64,000 bases of DNA from CBDBJQ01 sp965206405 (GCA_965206405.1 CBDBJQ010000006.1:1178001-1242000), one strand, 5' to 3'; shown: positions 53,129 through 61,511, numbered from the stretch's first letter. Numbers and translations are program-made. Notes: generated by a model not told the origin, from the letters alone.

Positions 53129-54103
53129 TTACACCGCCGTGTCGGCGAGCGCGGTCTCGATTTCTGCGGCGAGGTCGGCCTCGATCGGGCCAGCGGCTTC
53201 GGCGGCAAGGCAGTCCTGCAGCTCCTCGCGGTTCTTGATGCCGAGCACCACGGTGTCGATACCTTTCATGGAGAGCGCATAGCGGTGAGCGAGTGCCGCA
53301 GCGGAGGCCTTCTGCCGGGCGGCAAGCTTGCGGAAGGGTTCCGCATTGGCGTATTCCATCCACACCGGATGGTTGGCTGCGAGCTCACGGTCAAGCGAAT
53401 CGACCAGGGCGCCGCCCTGGACCGCGCGGATTCCCATGACGCCGCAACCGTGCGCCCGGCTCTTGGCGATAATCTCTCGGGCTCGGGTTGGGCCCTCGTA
53501 GTGGCGTAGCTCGCTCGCGGAATCGGTCGGGTTGGCGAGACACTGAATCACGGCCGGAAGCGAGTCGAGATCAAGGGCGTCGAGCACAGAGCCAGGCATG
53601 CCGATACCGGTGATGCCCCAGGCGCCGATGCGGCCCTGGCGGACGAGTTCCTCAACGGCCGGCCGGAACGCGTCGATATAGACGCTCCAGCGGGTCGCCG
53701 GACGTTCGTGATAGGCGCTGGCGTCGTGATCGTCAGGAATGATGTTGGAGTGGAGAAAATAGATGTCGATGCGCTCGAGCCGCATGCGCTCGAGACTCTC
53801 CTCGAGGCTCTCGACCAGGCGCCCCGCCACCGCCTCCGGATCAGGTGTACCGAGACGGTGCTTGGTGGTCACCCTGACGTGATCCGGGAGTTTGCCTTCG
53901 AAGGCCTCGCCAATGACCCGTTCGGCCTCGCCGTCACCGTAGGCTGGCGCCATGTCGAACAGGGTAATACCGCCGTCGACTGCCGCACGGACGGTGGCAA
54001 CGCACTCTTCTCGCGTGGTTGCGCCCCAGAGTTGGCCAATGCCGCCGCCGCCAAGGGTAAGCGTGCTGACCGGCCCGAGGCTGCCGAGTTGCCGCGTCTC
54101 CAT
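53129..54103 (-). CDS. aldo/keto reductase
   Basis: The 324-residue (alpha/beta)8 reductase has the N-terminal LGGGGIGQLWGATTREE, catalytic Asp and Tyr in FDMAPAYGDGEAER, Lys in VTTKHRL and HS in YFLHSNII (His replaces the usual partner pattern of AKR). It is NAD(P)H-dependent and probably acts on an aldehyde or ketone made by the neighbouring ThDP enzyme or crotonase. Leftward, it is the first gene of the cluster running to 47.7 kb, and it diverges from the aconitase-X genes. Confidence 0.86.
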   Translation of the reverse strand: METRQLGSLGPVSTLTLGGGGIGQLWGATTREECVATVRAAVDGGITLFDMAPAYGDGEAERVIGEAFEGKLPDHVRVTTKHRLGTPDPEAVAGRLVESLEESLERMRLERIDIYFLHSNIIPDDHDASAYHERPATRWSVYIDAFRPAVEELVRQGRIGAWGITGIGMPGSVLDALDLDSLPAVIQCLANPTDSASELRHYEGPTRAREIIAKSRAHGCGVMGIRAVQGGALVDSLDRELAANHPVWMEYANAEPFRKLAARQKASAAALAHRYALSMKGIDTVVLGIKNREELQDCLAAEAAGPIEADLAAEIETALADTAV

Positions 54104-54320
54104 AATTCTGCTTCCTCTTCGGCATGGGTTTGCGACCGGGGCCGTCTTCGGTCTATCCCATCATCTATTCGCCGCACCGTTTGTATAAAGGCGTCGACTC
54201 ACGGAAAGCCAGCCTGGCCGGAAGAAAACAAGCGTGGCCGGTAAATGCACAGTGCCTTTGTGTTATGTAGAACAGAATCTTGGCGGCAGGGCATGGACAG
54301 GGCAGAAACAGGACGGAGCG

Positions 54321-55568
54321 ATGCGACTGTGTGACCAGGAACAGGCAATGCTGGCTGGCGAGATGGGCGAACCGCGGCGCCGCGCAGTCGAACACCAGCT
54401 CCGGGTCGGCGACTTCTTCGATGCAGAAGATACGGTCCCCGTGGGGCAGGTCCACATCATGGCCGATACCGAGGCTCTGGGCGAGGCCGGCGTGCGGTTT
54501 CTCGAGGAAACTGCGGACGCCCCGGTGGAAGACCGCCAGGTGCAGGTGCCGACAGTGACCGATCCGCGTGGCACCGATTTCACAGCCTGGCAGGATCTGC
54601 GCCAGGAGGAGAGTTTTGTCGATCTCGAGCGGCGGACAGTGGCCGCTTTTCGTGCTCTTGATGTAATGATGACCGACACTTGCATCAACTATCAGGTGTT
54701 CATGCCGCCGGTGTTCGGCGAGCACATCGCCTTCGGGGATACCGGCTCGAGTATCTATGCCAACAGCGTGCTCGGCGCGCGCACGAACTTCGAAGGCGGC
54801 CCCTCGGCGCTGGCGGCGGCGCTGACCGGGCGGACGCCGCGCTACGGTTTCCACCTCGATGAAGTGCGCCGGGGAACGACCCGCTTTCGCGTCGACTGGC
54901 AGCCGCAGACCTATGACGATTGGGGTGCGCTTGGCGCGATGGTCGGCCGCGAGATGACGTCTTATTTCGAGGTTCCGGTGATCGAGGATATCGAGGGCAG
55001 GCCGGGCTCCGACGCCCTCAAGCATTTCGGCGCCGCGCTCGCCTCTTTTGGATCGACACCACTCTTTCATATGGTCGGAATCACGCCCGAGGCGCGGCGT
55101 CTCGAGGACGTTATGGATCCCTCGGCACCGGTTGCAGCGGTGCTCGATGCAGCCGCGATGCGCGAATTTCGCGCCGCCTATATGCCGAAGGACGATGCGC
55201 TCGACGTGGTTGTGTTTGCAGCCCCCCAGCTGTCACTCGACGAGATGCGCCGTCTTGCCGGCCTGCTCGCCGGCCGCAGGGTCGCTCCTAGGATTTCCCT
55301 TGTTGTCTGCACCGCACCGGCGGTGAAGGTCTCTTGTGATGCGCTTGGAATCACCGCCGATATCCAGGAAGCGGGCGGTCTCGTGCTCGAGGGTGTCTGT
55401 TTTTACAACATGCATGCCCGCGAAATCGGGGATGCCAATGGCTGGCGGCGGCTGATGAGCAATTCAGCAAAGATCGTCAATATTCTCGGTGGCTACGGCT
55501 ACGATCCGGTGCTCGCCTCGATGGCACACTGCGTCGATTCCGCCTGTGCAGGAAAAATCGTCCGATGA
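54321..55568 (+). CDS. aconitase X, catalytic (large) subunit
   Basis: The 415-residue protein has the AcnX (formerly DUF521) pattern: MRLCDQEQAMLAGEMGEPRR, HIMADTEALGEAGVRFLE, MMTDTCINYQ with Cys121, GEHIAFGDTGSSIYANSVLG and RTNFEGGPSALAAALTGRTP. Later Cys residues lie in VVCTAPAVKVSCDALG and EGVCFYNM. Bacterial AcnX of this split type includes cis-3-hydroxy-L-proline dehydratase, which gives delta1-pyrroline-2-carboxylate. The archaeal form dehydrates phosphomevalonate. The start MRLCDQEQAML after GGACGGAG is preferred to the upstream ATG at 54234. The small subunit gene follows 10 bases later. Confidence 0.86.
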   Translation: MRLCDQEQAMLAGEMGEPRRRAVEHQLRVGDFFDAEDTVPVGQVHIMADTEALGEAGVRFLEETADAPVEDRQVQVPTVTDPRGTDFTAWQDLRQEESFVDLERRTVAAFRALDVMMTDTCINYQVFMPPVFGEHIAFGDTGSSIYANSVLGARTNFEGGPSALAAALTGRTPRYGFHLDEVRRGTTRFRVDWQPQTYDDWGALGAMVGREMTSYFEVPVIEDIEGRPGSDALKHFGAALASFGSTPLFHMVGITPEARRLEDVMDPSAPVAAVLDAAAMREFRAAYMPKDDALDVVVFAAPQLSLDEMRRLAGLLAGRRVAPRISLVVCTAPAVKVSCDALGITADIQEAGGLVLEGVCFYNMHAREIGDANGWRRLMSNSAKIVNILGGYGYDPVLASMAHCVDSACAGKIVR

Positions 55569-55607
55569 GGGCGGACCGATGACGGGCGGGCCGATGACGG
55601 GCGAGCC
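55564..55607 (+). repeat. 15-bp tandem repeat x3 at the small-subunit start
   Basis: The units are GATGAGGGCGGACC (one base shorter), GATGACGGGCGGGCC and GATGACGGGCGAGCC. They span the large-subunit stop and the small-subunit start and create alternative ATG codons. Confidence 0.85.
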
Positions 55608-56064
55608 GACAAATGGCGGAAAGGGAACCGCCGACGGCCGGGTCATCACCGGCCATCCGGGAATCGGTAACCCCGTTGCGGGGCCGGCACTGGTCGCCCG
55701 CGACAATTTCAGTGCGCGCTACGATCTCGACCGCATCGCCGGTACTTTCTCGCGGCCGGCCCACAAGCTCTACGGCGAGAGCTATCTCGACATGATTCTC
55801 GTTCTCGATGCCGCCAAGGGCGGCGTTGCCACCGCCTGGATGCTGGAGGCGATGCGGGCGATGGAGCGGGTGCCGCTGGCGCTGTTGTTGAACGTAGCCA
55901 ACCCGATCATCGCCCAGGGTGCCGCGCATGCGGATTTCCCCCTGATCGACCGCTTTCATACCGATCACGTTCCTGTCGACATCACGGCCGAGATCCGCAC
56001 CGGCGACTGGCTCGAAATCGATCCCGCCAAGGGCGTGGTTGTCGTCCACGACCGCAAACGGTGA
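55579..56064 (+). CDS. aconitase X swivelling-domain (small) subunit
   Basis: The 161-residue protein has the DUF126 swivelling-domain pattern: ADGRVITGHPGIGNPVAGPA, FSRPAHKLYGESYLDMILVL, AKGGVATAWMLEAM and NVANPIIAQGAAHADFPLID. It joins the large subunit to form the active site. The start is uncertain: ATGs at 55579 and 55594 are the second and third units of a 15-bp tandem duplication (55564-55607), so the N-terminal MTGGPMTGEP may be a slippage product. The intergenic gap to the large subunit is only 10 bases, which indicates one operon. Confidence 0.87.
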   Translation: MTGGPMTGEPTNGGKGTADGRVITGHPGIGNPVAGPALVARDNFSARYDLDRIAGTFSRPAHKLYGESYLDMILVLDAAKGGVATAWMLEAMRAMERVPLALLLNVANPIIAQGAAHADFPLIDRFHTDHVPVDITAEIRTGDWLEIDPAKGVVVVHDRKR

Positions 56065-56069
56065 TTGGC

Positions 56070-56178
56070 AGGCGCAAGCCATGATTGGCTGGGAGAACAG
56101 GAGCAGGATGACGGCTACGGGTTCTTCGCGGCGCTCGGGGAGGCGCAAGCCATGATTGGCTGGGAGAACAGGAGCAGG
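56070..56178 (+). repeat. 38-bp perfect direct repeat (two copies, 33 bp apart)
   Basis: The copies lie at 56070-56107 and 56141-56178, starting AGGCGCAAGCCATGATTGGC and ending GAGCAGG. They fill the gap between the aconitase-X small subunit and the SDR gene. They could be an operator pair or a simple duplication; no regulator is nearby. Confidence 0.92.
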
Positions 56179-56198
56179 GGCGGGAACAAGGCCGGGCA

Positions 56199-56999
56199 AT
56201 GACGAAAGCAGCGCCGCGCTGGCATACGGCACTGATAACCGGCGCGACCTCGGGCATCGGCACGGCTTTCGCCGAGATTCTGCCGGAGATCACCGGTTTG
56301 CTGCTGACCGGGCGCGACGAGGCCCGGCTGGCGGTGCTTGCCGAGCGCTACGCCAAGCCTGGCCGTATCGTCGAAACCCTGCCAGCCGATCTTGCCGAGG
56401 CGTCCGGTCGGCGCGCCGTGGCGGAGGCGGCCGAGGCGTTTGGAATTGATCTGTTCGTCAACAATGCAGGGCTGGGAATCTTTGGCCCGCTGGCAAAGAA
56501 CGACGCGGCGCAGGAGGCAAGGCTGGTCGCCGTCAACGTGACCGCCGTCCACGAGCTTACCCGGGCACTGCTGCCGGGGATGATCCGGCGGGCCCGGGAA
56601 CGGGGCAGCCGGGCAGGGGTCGTCATCGTGTCCAGTGTTCTTGGCTATGTACCGGCGCCGCTGATGACGAGCTATGCGGCAAGCAAGGCCTTCGATCTGT
56701 TTTTGGCCGAGGGATTGGCGGAGGAACTCGCCGGGGAGCCGGTCGACATCCAGGCGCTGTGTCCGGGACCGGTGGCAACGGAATTCGCCGAACGCGCCGG
56801 TGTGCCGGGAACCGTCATGCCGAAGGGGGTTTCCGCTACCAAGGTTGCCCGGCGCTCGCTGGCGCAACTCGGTCGCAAACGGGTTGTGATCGTGCCGACC
56901 GCATCAGCGATCGCACTGGCCCCGTCGCGGCTGTTCCACCGCCTTGCCGGGTCCGTGGTAGGAAGAGTGATGCGCAGCCGCAACGTCGACAGCGATTGA
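56199..56999 (+). CDS. short-chain dehydrogenase/reductase
   Basis: The 266-residue SDR begins MTKAAPRWHTALITGATSGI with the TGATSGIG cofactor motif. It has NNAG in LFVNNAGLG, Ser in VVIVSSVLGYVPAPLMTSYA and YAASK, and a longer C-terminus (ARRSLAQLGRKRVVIVPT) like the membrane-associated DltE/YqjQ-type SDRs that act on lipids or retinol-like compounds. NADPH is likely from GRDEARL. It probably shares the aconitase-X transcript but is separated by the 38-bp repeats. Its substrate is unknown. Confidence 0.83.
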   Translation: MTKAAPRWHTALITGATSGIGTAFAEILPEITGLLLTGRDEARLAVLAERYAKPGRIVETLPADLAEASGRRAVAEAAEAFGIDLFVNNAGLGIFGPLAKNDAAQEARLVAVNVTAVHELTRALLPGMIRRARERGSRAGVVIVSSVLGYVPAPLMTSYAASKAFDLFLAEGLAEELAGEPVDIQALCPGPVATEFAERAGVPGTVMPKGVSATKVARRSLAQLGRKRVVIVPTASAIALAPSRLFHRLAGSVVGRVMRSRNVDSD

Positions 57000-57027
57000 G
57001 CGCAGCTCCGCCTTTTGTAACTCCCGG

Positions 57028-57687
57028 CTATTTCCCGCCCAAGGAGAAGTTCGTCGCATAGTCCGGCGTCGGGATGCCGTCGGGCATCAGGGGATCGGCG
57101 ATGGGCTTGCCGATGACGGTCCCGATCGGCACCACGCCGGCCCAGCAGGACAGGGCGTAGTCCTCTTCATCGTCGATCGGCGGTCCGCTGCGGATCTTGG
57201 CCGAGAGTTCGTCGAGTTCAAGGCGCAGTACTGTCGTCCCTTTCATTTCCTGGTCGTTGGGCTGGCGGATCTCATCCCAGCGCCCGGGCGCAACCCGCTC
57301 CATGAGCCCGATCAGGGCAGTTGTTTTTTCCTCGATATCCTCGATCAGTACGGCGGTGCCGAAGATCATCACCGAGCGGTAGTTGAGGGAGTGGTGAAAC
57401 GCCGAGCGGGCGAGCACGATTCCGTCGAGATGGGAAACGGTGAGGCAGGCCTCAATGCTCTTGGAGAGCGAGCGAAGCGCAAAACTGGCTGCGGAGCCAT
57501 GCACATAGATCCGCTCGCCATCGCGCCAGTAGGCGGTCGGAAAGCCGAAAGGACGACCGTCGACGGTAAAACTGAGCGTGCAGATCAGGCCCTCGTCGAG
57601 GATGCCATGCACCGTCTCGCGGTCGTAATGTCCACGGTCGTGTTTTCTGCGCACGCGCGTGCGCTCGGTTCTTGTGTAGTCGTTCAT
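57028..57687 (-). CDS. pyridoxamine 5'-phosphate oxidase-fold FMN-binding protein
   Basis: The 219-residue split-barrel flavoprotein has the pattern ICTLSFTVDGRPFGFPTAYW, IYVHGSAASFALRSLSKSIE and SLNYRSVMIFGTAVLIED. This matches the FMN- or heme-binding family often annotated as flavin-nucleotide-binding protein, not true PdxH. The C-terminal GVVPIGTVIGKPIADPLMPD is a typical tail. It may bind flavin, coenzyme F420 or heme. It is convergent with the SDR gene and leftward, with tRNA-Gly about 210 bases upstream. Confidence 0.83.
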   Translation of the reverse strand: MNDYTRTERTRVRRKHDRGHYDRETVHGILDEGLICTLSFTVDGRPFGFPTAYWRDGERIYVHGSAASFALRSLSKSIEACLTVSHLDGIVLARSAFHHSLNYRSVMIFGTAVLIEDIEEKTTALIGLMERVAPGRWDEIRQPNDQEMKGTTVLRLELDELSAKIRSGPPIDDEEDYALSCWAGVVPIGTVIGKPIADPLMPDGIPTPDYATNFSLGGK

Positions 57688-57895
57688 TATTTTTCCAGTT
57701 TTCGGAGTTTTTGGCCAGGAAACGGTTTGGGGAAAAGGCCTGACGCGCTTTTGCCGCCTGTGATGGCGCAGCAGCCTCGCCGCCTGTCCTGACCCGCCTT
57801 GCGTGGATGTCTATCTTGCGCGGGTGTCTGTCTTGTGTGGGTGTGCGCCCTTAGACTACGATCCGCATGGTTTCCGGATGCCGATTCGGCATGTT

Positions 57896-57969
57896 GCGGG
57901 CGTAGCTCAACGGTAGAGCAGGAGCTTCCCAAGCTCAAGACGGGGGTTCGACTCCCCTCGCCCGCTCCA
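57896..57969 (+). tRNA. tRNA-Gly (CCC anticodon)
   Basis: The acceptor GCGGGCG pairs with CGCCCGC. The D-arm is GCTCAACGGTAGAGC, the anticodon loop TTCCCAA gives CCC, and the T-arm has GGGTTCGACTCCC. CCA is encoded at 57967-57969. Position 27-43 is a G-A pair, as in many tRNA-Gly(CCC). It reads GGG. Confidence 0.94.
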
Positions 57970-58110
57970 GCCTCTCCACTCTAAATTTTCATGCTCGCAG
58001 ACAGCCATGCCGGCGGACGACAGGCGCGCGCTCGCCGCCGCCGCAAAAACGGCAGGGGCCGGGTTCCGGTTCGGAATTCCGGTTCGGAAATCGTCTGTTT
58101 GCTGCTTGTT

Positions 58111-58329
58111 CTACTTGAAGCGGTAGGAGATGCGGCCCTTGGTCATGTCATAGGGCGTCATCTCGATCGTCACCCGATCACCCTGCAGGATGCGGATGCG
58201 GTGCTTGCGCATCTTTCCGGATGTGTGGGCGAGAATCTGGTGTCCGTTGTCCAATTCCACCCGGAACATGGCGTTCGGCAACACCTCGGTTACCGCGCCA
58301 TTGAATTCGATCGGCTGTTCCTTGGCCAT
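58111..58329 (-). CDS. infA: translation initiation factor IF-1
   Basis: The 72-residue S1/OB-fold protein starts MAKEQPIEFNGAVTEVLPNA and continues FRVELDNGHQILAHTSGKMR to MTPYDMTKGRISYRF. It binds the 30S A-site during initiation. The length is exactly that of the family. Its upstream leader contains a run of cytosines on the leftward strand (G11 on the plus strand at 58517-58527) and a long palindrome. Confidence 0.97.
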   Translation of the reverse strand: MAKEQPIEFNGAVTEVLPNAMFRVELDNGHQILAHTSGKMRKHRIRILQGDRVTIEMTPYDMTKGRISYRFK

Positions 58330-58474
58330 GAAGGCTCCCGTCTGTTGTTTGCCGCGGCGCGCAAAAATTTCCCCGCATCCTCGAAAATACCCGGAAACGC
58401 GGAGAATTCCAAGAATCTCCGGGGTTATATGCTGCAGGGTCAGCGTTTGAGGCTGGTCAATCGGGGGTATCGGA

Positions 58475-58502
58475 GCCTACCCGCTCACGTGAGCGGGCAG
58501 GC
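58475..58502. promoter_or_regulatory. 28-bp near-perfect palindrome between proV and infA
   Basis: The arms GCCTACCCGCTCAC and GTGAGCGGGCAGGC have one mismatch; the core CCCGCTCACGTGAGCGGG is a perfect 18-bp palindrome. It lies 33 bases past the proV stop and may be its terminator stem or a binding site. No T-run follows. Confidence 0.65.
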
Positions 58503-58516
58503 CTGCTCGTGTGGGC

Positions 58517-58527
58517 GGGGGGGGGGG
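58517..58527 (+). repeat. homopolymeric G11 tract
   Basis: Eleven guanines lie 7 bases before the complement of the proV stop and 188 bases upstream of infA on the leftward strand. The tract is non-coding. Confidence 0.9.
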
Positions 58528-58534
58528 TGCCGGC

Positions 58535-59665
58535 TTACGTGATTGTTTCGTTCCAGCGGCCCTGCAGGCCCCGCAAAAGCGCTTTCTTGGTGACCACGCC
58601 GATAGTCTTGCCGTTGTCCTGGATGACAACCGGATGAGGCGTGTCGATCACAAGATCGGTCAGGGTATCGAGATCGTCCGCCGGTTCTCCTGTGGGGCAG
58701 GCCTCGACATTGAGAGTGCCATCCCGCTGCTCGTAGGCGGCGATCGGCTCCATGACGCAGGAGGCCGTCACCAGGTGCAGATTCGAGAGGCCGGCCACGA
58801 AGTCGGCCACGTAGTCGTCGGCCGGGTTGATCACGATCTCTTCCGGCGTTCCGATCTGTACCAGGCGGCCATCCTTCATGATGCCGATGCGCTGGCCGAT
58901 GCGGAACGCCTCGTCGAGGTCGTGAGTGATGAACAGCGTCGTTTTGTGCACCGTCTCCGATAGTAGCATGAACTGGTCCTGCAACTGGCGGCGGATCAGC
59001 GGATCGAGCGCCGAGAACGGCTCGTCCATGAGCAGGATGCTGGGGTTTGGCGCCAGGGCGCGGGCAAGGCCGACGCGCTGCTGCATGCCGCCAGACAGTT
59101 CATTAGGATAGGAATCGCCCCAGCCTCCGAGCTCAACGAGGTCGAGCAGGTCTTCGGATGTCTTGTAGCGCTGGTTCTTCGCCTCACCTCGCACTTCGAG
59201 CGGGAAGGCAATGTTGTCGCGCACGGTGCGGTGCGGCATCAGAGCCATGCTCTGGAACACCATGCCGATCGACGAGGAGCGCATGTCGCGCAACGAGCGT
59301 TCGTCGAGCGAGTTGACGTGAACACCGTTGACCCAGATATCGCCGGCGGTCGGTTCGATCAGGCGGTTGAAATGCCGGATCAGGGTCGATTTGCCCGATC
59401 CGGAAAGGCCCATGATGCAGAATATTTCGCCCTCGGGGACGGAGAAGGAGACGTCCTGGACGCCGACCACGCATTCGTAGCGCTCCTTGACTTCCTCCTT
59501 GTCGAGACCTTCATTGAGAATCGCCTGCATGGCGTTGTCGACGTCGTCGCCGAATATCTTCCAGAGGTTGTCGCAAGCGATCGTCGTGTCGCTTCCGGCT
59601 TTGCCGTTGCTCTTCACAGGCTCTTCCACAGACGGTGCGTCGCCACCGTTGATTTGCCTCGACAT
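58535..59665 (-). CDS. proV: glycine betaine/proline ABC transporter ATP-binding protein
   Basis: The 376-residue ATPase starts MSRQINGGDAPSVEEPVK. It has the ProV-specific insert AILNEGLDKEEVKERYECVV before the Walker A motif GLSGSGKST. The Q-loop VFQSMALMPHRTVRDNIAFP, signature LSGGMQQR, Walker B ILLMDEPFSALDPL and switch His in FITHDLDEAFR follow. The C-terminus (VIDTPHPVVIQDNGKTIGVV) is a CBS-like regulatory part. It powers osmoprotectant uptake with ProW and ProX, but neither gene follows: infA lies downstream and an IS upstream. ATG at 59665 is chosen because the homology starts there. Confidence 0.92.
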   Translation of the reverse strand: MSRQINGGDAPSVEEPVKSNGKAGSDTTIACDNLWKIFGDDVDNAMQAILNEGLDKEEVKERYECVVGVQDVSFSVPEGEIFCIMGLSGSGKSTLIRHFNRLIEPTAGDIWVNGVHVNSLDERSLRDMRSSSIGMVFQSMALMPHRTVRDNIAFPLEVRGEAKNQRYKTSEDLLDLVELGGWGDSYPNELSGGMQQRVGLARALAPNPSILLMDEPFSALDPLIRRQLQDQFMLLSETVHKTTLFITHDLDEAFRIGQRIGIMKDGRLVQIGTPEEIVINPADDYVADFVAGLSNLHLVTASCVMEPIAAYEQRDGTLNVEACPTGEPADDLDTLTDLVIDTPHPVVIQDNGKTIGVVTKKALLRGLQGRWNETIT

Positions 59666-59944
59666 GCTTGCAGTCTCTCCCGGCCCGAATCCTGGGGCCC
59701 GTTTCCTTTTGCTCCACGACAGAAATCCAGCCGAGGCCAAAACCGGCGATGGCTGCTCCGGGCACGGGCCGGCCGATGGGCCGTGCGCTCGGTGCGTCCG
59801 GCGCGCCCAGTGTGCAAGGGAGGCCGCTGTAGCCTCCCCGGCTCGGTGGCATGCACAATCCTTCCCGATGCGTCATTCCACCTCCTGCTAGAATGGCAAT
59901 TCGCGCCCGCAGAGGCAAATTGCAGGGGCGCCGCGTACCTCTGC

Positions 59945-61468
59945 TAGCCCGAATATTTCATGAACAGGTACCGCTAAATCCTGTATTCGTGTTATGATTC
60001 AGTTACTTGAAATGATCAAACACAAGGATTTAGCGGTGACAGATTGTACCCCCGGTCAGCTGGAATTTCCAACCTGTCGTAAACGCCGGGTAACCACCGG
60101 CTTCGATGGAGGTCATGTGACGAGCAACGGCGGCGTTTTGCTGCTGCGCGGGGCGGATCACCTGCTGGGATTGACGGCATCGCTTGCCCGGCGGCTGTCC
60201 GACGACCGGCAGGCGGGCAAGGTTGAGCACAGTTTGCGAGATATGCTGCGGCAACGGATCTACAGCCTGCCCCTGGGTTACGAGGACCTGAACGACCACG
60301 ACGCCCTGCGCCACGACCAGGCATTGCAGACGGCGGCCGATCGGGATCAGCCGCCAGCCAGTCCGTCGACGCTATGCCGGTTCGAGAACACGGCCGACCG
60401 CCAGGTGGCCCGGGCCGCGCACGAGGTCCTGATAGAGACCTTCATCGCCTCGTGCAAACACCCGTCCGACGAACTGGTCCTCGACTTCGATGCCACCGAC
60501 GATGCGGTTCACGGCCATCAGGAGGGCCGTTTCTTTCAGGCCTATTACGACCACGACTGTTTCCTGCCGCTTTATGTGTTCTGTGGCGATCAGCTTCTGG
60601 TCAGCTACCTGCGGCCCTCGAACATCGACGGCGCCAAACACGCCTGGGCGATCCTGGCCCTGCTGGTGCGGCGCCTGCGCCGGGTCTGGCCGAAGGTGCG
60701 GATCATCCTGCGCGGGGATTCCGGCTTCTGCCGCCACCGCATGCTGGACTGGTGCGACCGGCATGATGTGGACTATGTCCTCGGCATCGCCAAGAATGCC
60801 CGCCTGAACGATCTGGCGGAGCCGTGGCTGGACCGGTCGGCCCGGGACTTTGAGGCGTCGGGGGAGAAACAGCGCCTGTTCGGCGAATTTACCTACGCCG
60901 CCGGCACCTGGCGCAGCGAACGCCGGGTCATCGCGCGGATCGAGCATTCGGCCAAAGGGGCCAACCCCCGCTATATCGTCACCAGCCTTCCGGGCAGCGC
61001 ACAGGCGTTGTACGAGGAACGATATTGCGCCCGATACAAGCGACGATCCATGCTCATCACAGCCAACCAGCCCTTCGGAGAATGGAATGCAATCTTCCCC
61101 GATCCGGCAATGACGCTGGCAGCCGTCGACAGGCTCGTCCACCACGCGACAATCTTCGAGATGAACGTGGAAAGCTACCGGCGCAGAGCCGCTGAACACG
61201 CCAGCGGCCCCGGCCGTCAGACTCAAAGAGCAACACCGGCAAACATCAAACCAGATTGACGCCCTGCGACAATCAAAACCCACAAAAACCTTGATTGTGG
61301 CGGAAAAGCCCGCCACCATCACAAACGTCGCGACCAAGGATTCTCATCCTGATTGACGCGCACCTCTCACCCAGATTGTCGCGCTACATCTATGTCAGAG
61401 ACACCACGAAAAGCCGAATTGAGGCGGGAAACCAACCGGCCGGACGTCTTCATGAAATATCCGGGTTA
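59945..61468 (+). mobile_element. IS1380-family copy 2 with an internal IS21-derived replacement
   Basis: The ends are inverted repeats: TAGCCCGAATATTTCATGAA at 59945-59964, and its near-complement at 61449-61468 (two mismatches). The left 1.09 kb is IS1380. From 61034 to about 61386 the sequence is foreign and includes the 3' end of an IS21-type istB gene and probably the right end of that element. From 61387 the IS1380 right end resumes, shared with copy 1. The element has lost the C-terminal half of its transposase and is unlikely to move by itself. Confidence 0.85.
59994..61259 (+). pseudogene. chimeric IS1380 transposase / IstB C-terminus fusion ORF
   Basis: The 421-residue frame is an intact open reading frame made of two parts. 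Residues 1-346 or so are an IS1380 transposase with VTSNGGVLLL, LDFDATDDAVHG (first Asp) and ILRGDSGFCRH (second Asp), ending at the junction ALYEERYCAR. The next 75 residues, beginning YKRRSMLITANQPFGEWNAI and continuing RLVHHATIFEMNVESYRRRA, match the C-terminal part of IS21 IstB ATPases. The RGEMENRIKE region with the catalytic Glu, present in copy 1, is lost. GTG at 60036 is a likely original start. The protein cannot be a functional transposase, but it could be expressed. Confidence 0.85.
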
Positions 61469-61511
61469 ACCCTTTTTGCCGCGCGAAGTGCGGCCTCGCA
61501 AAAATGACCGT

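Noticed and set aside
59666..59944. Possible extra gene between proV and the IS left end
   Set aside because: The open frames here have no conserved motif, and one is only the upstream extension of proV. I see no gene in these 280 bases.
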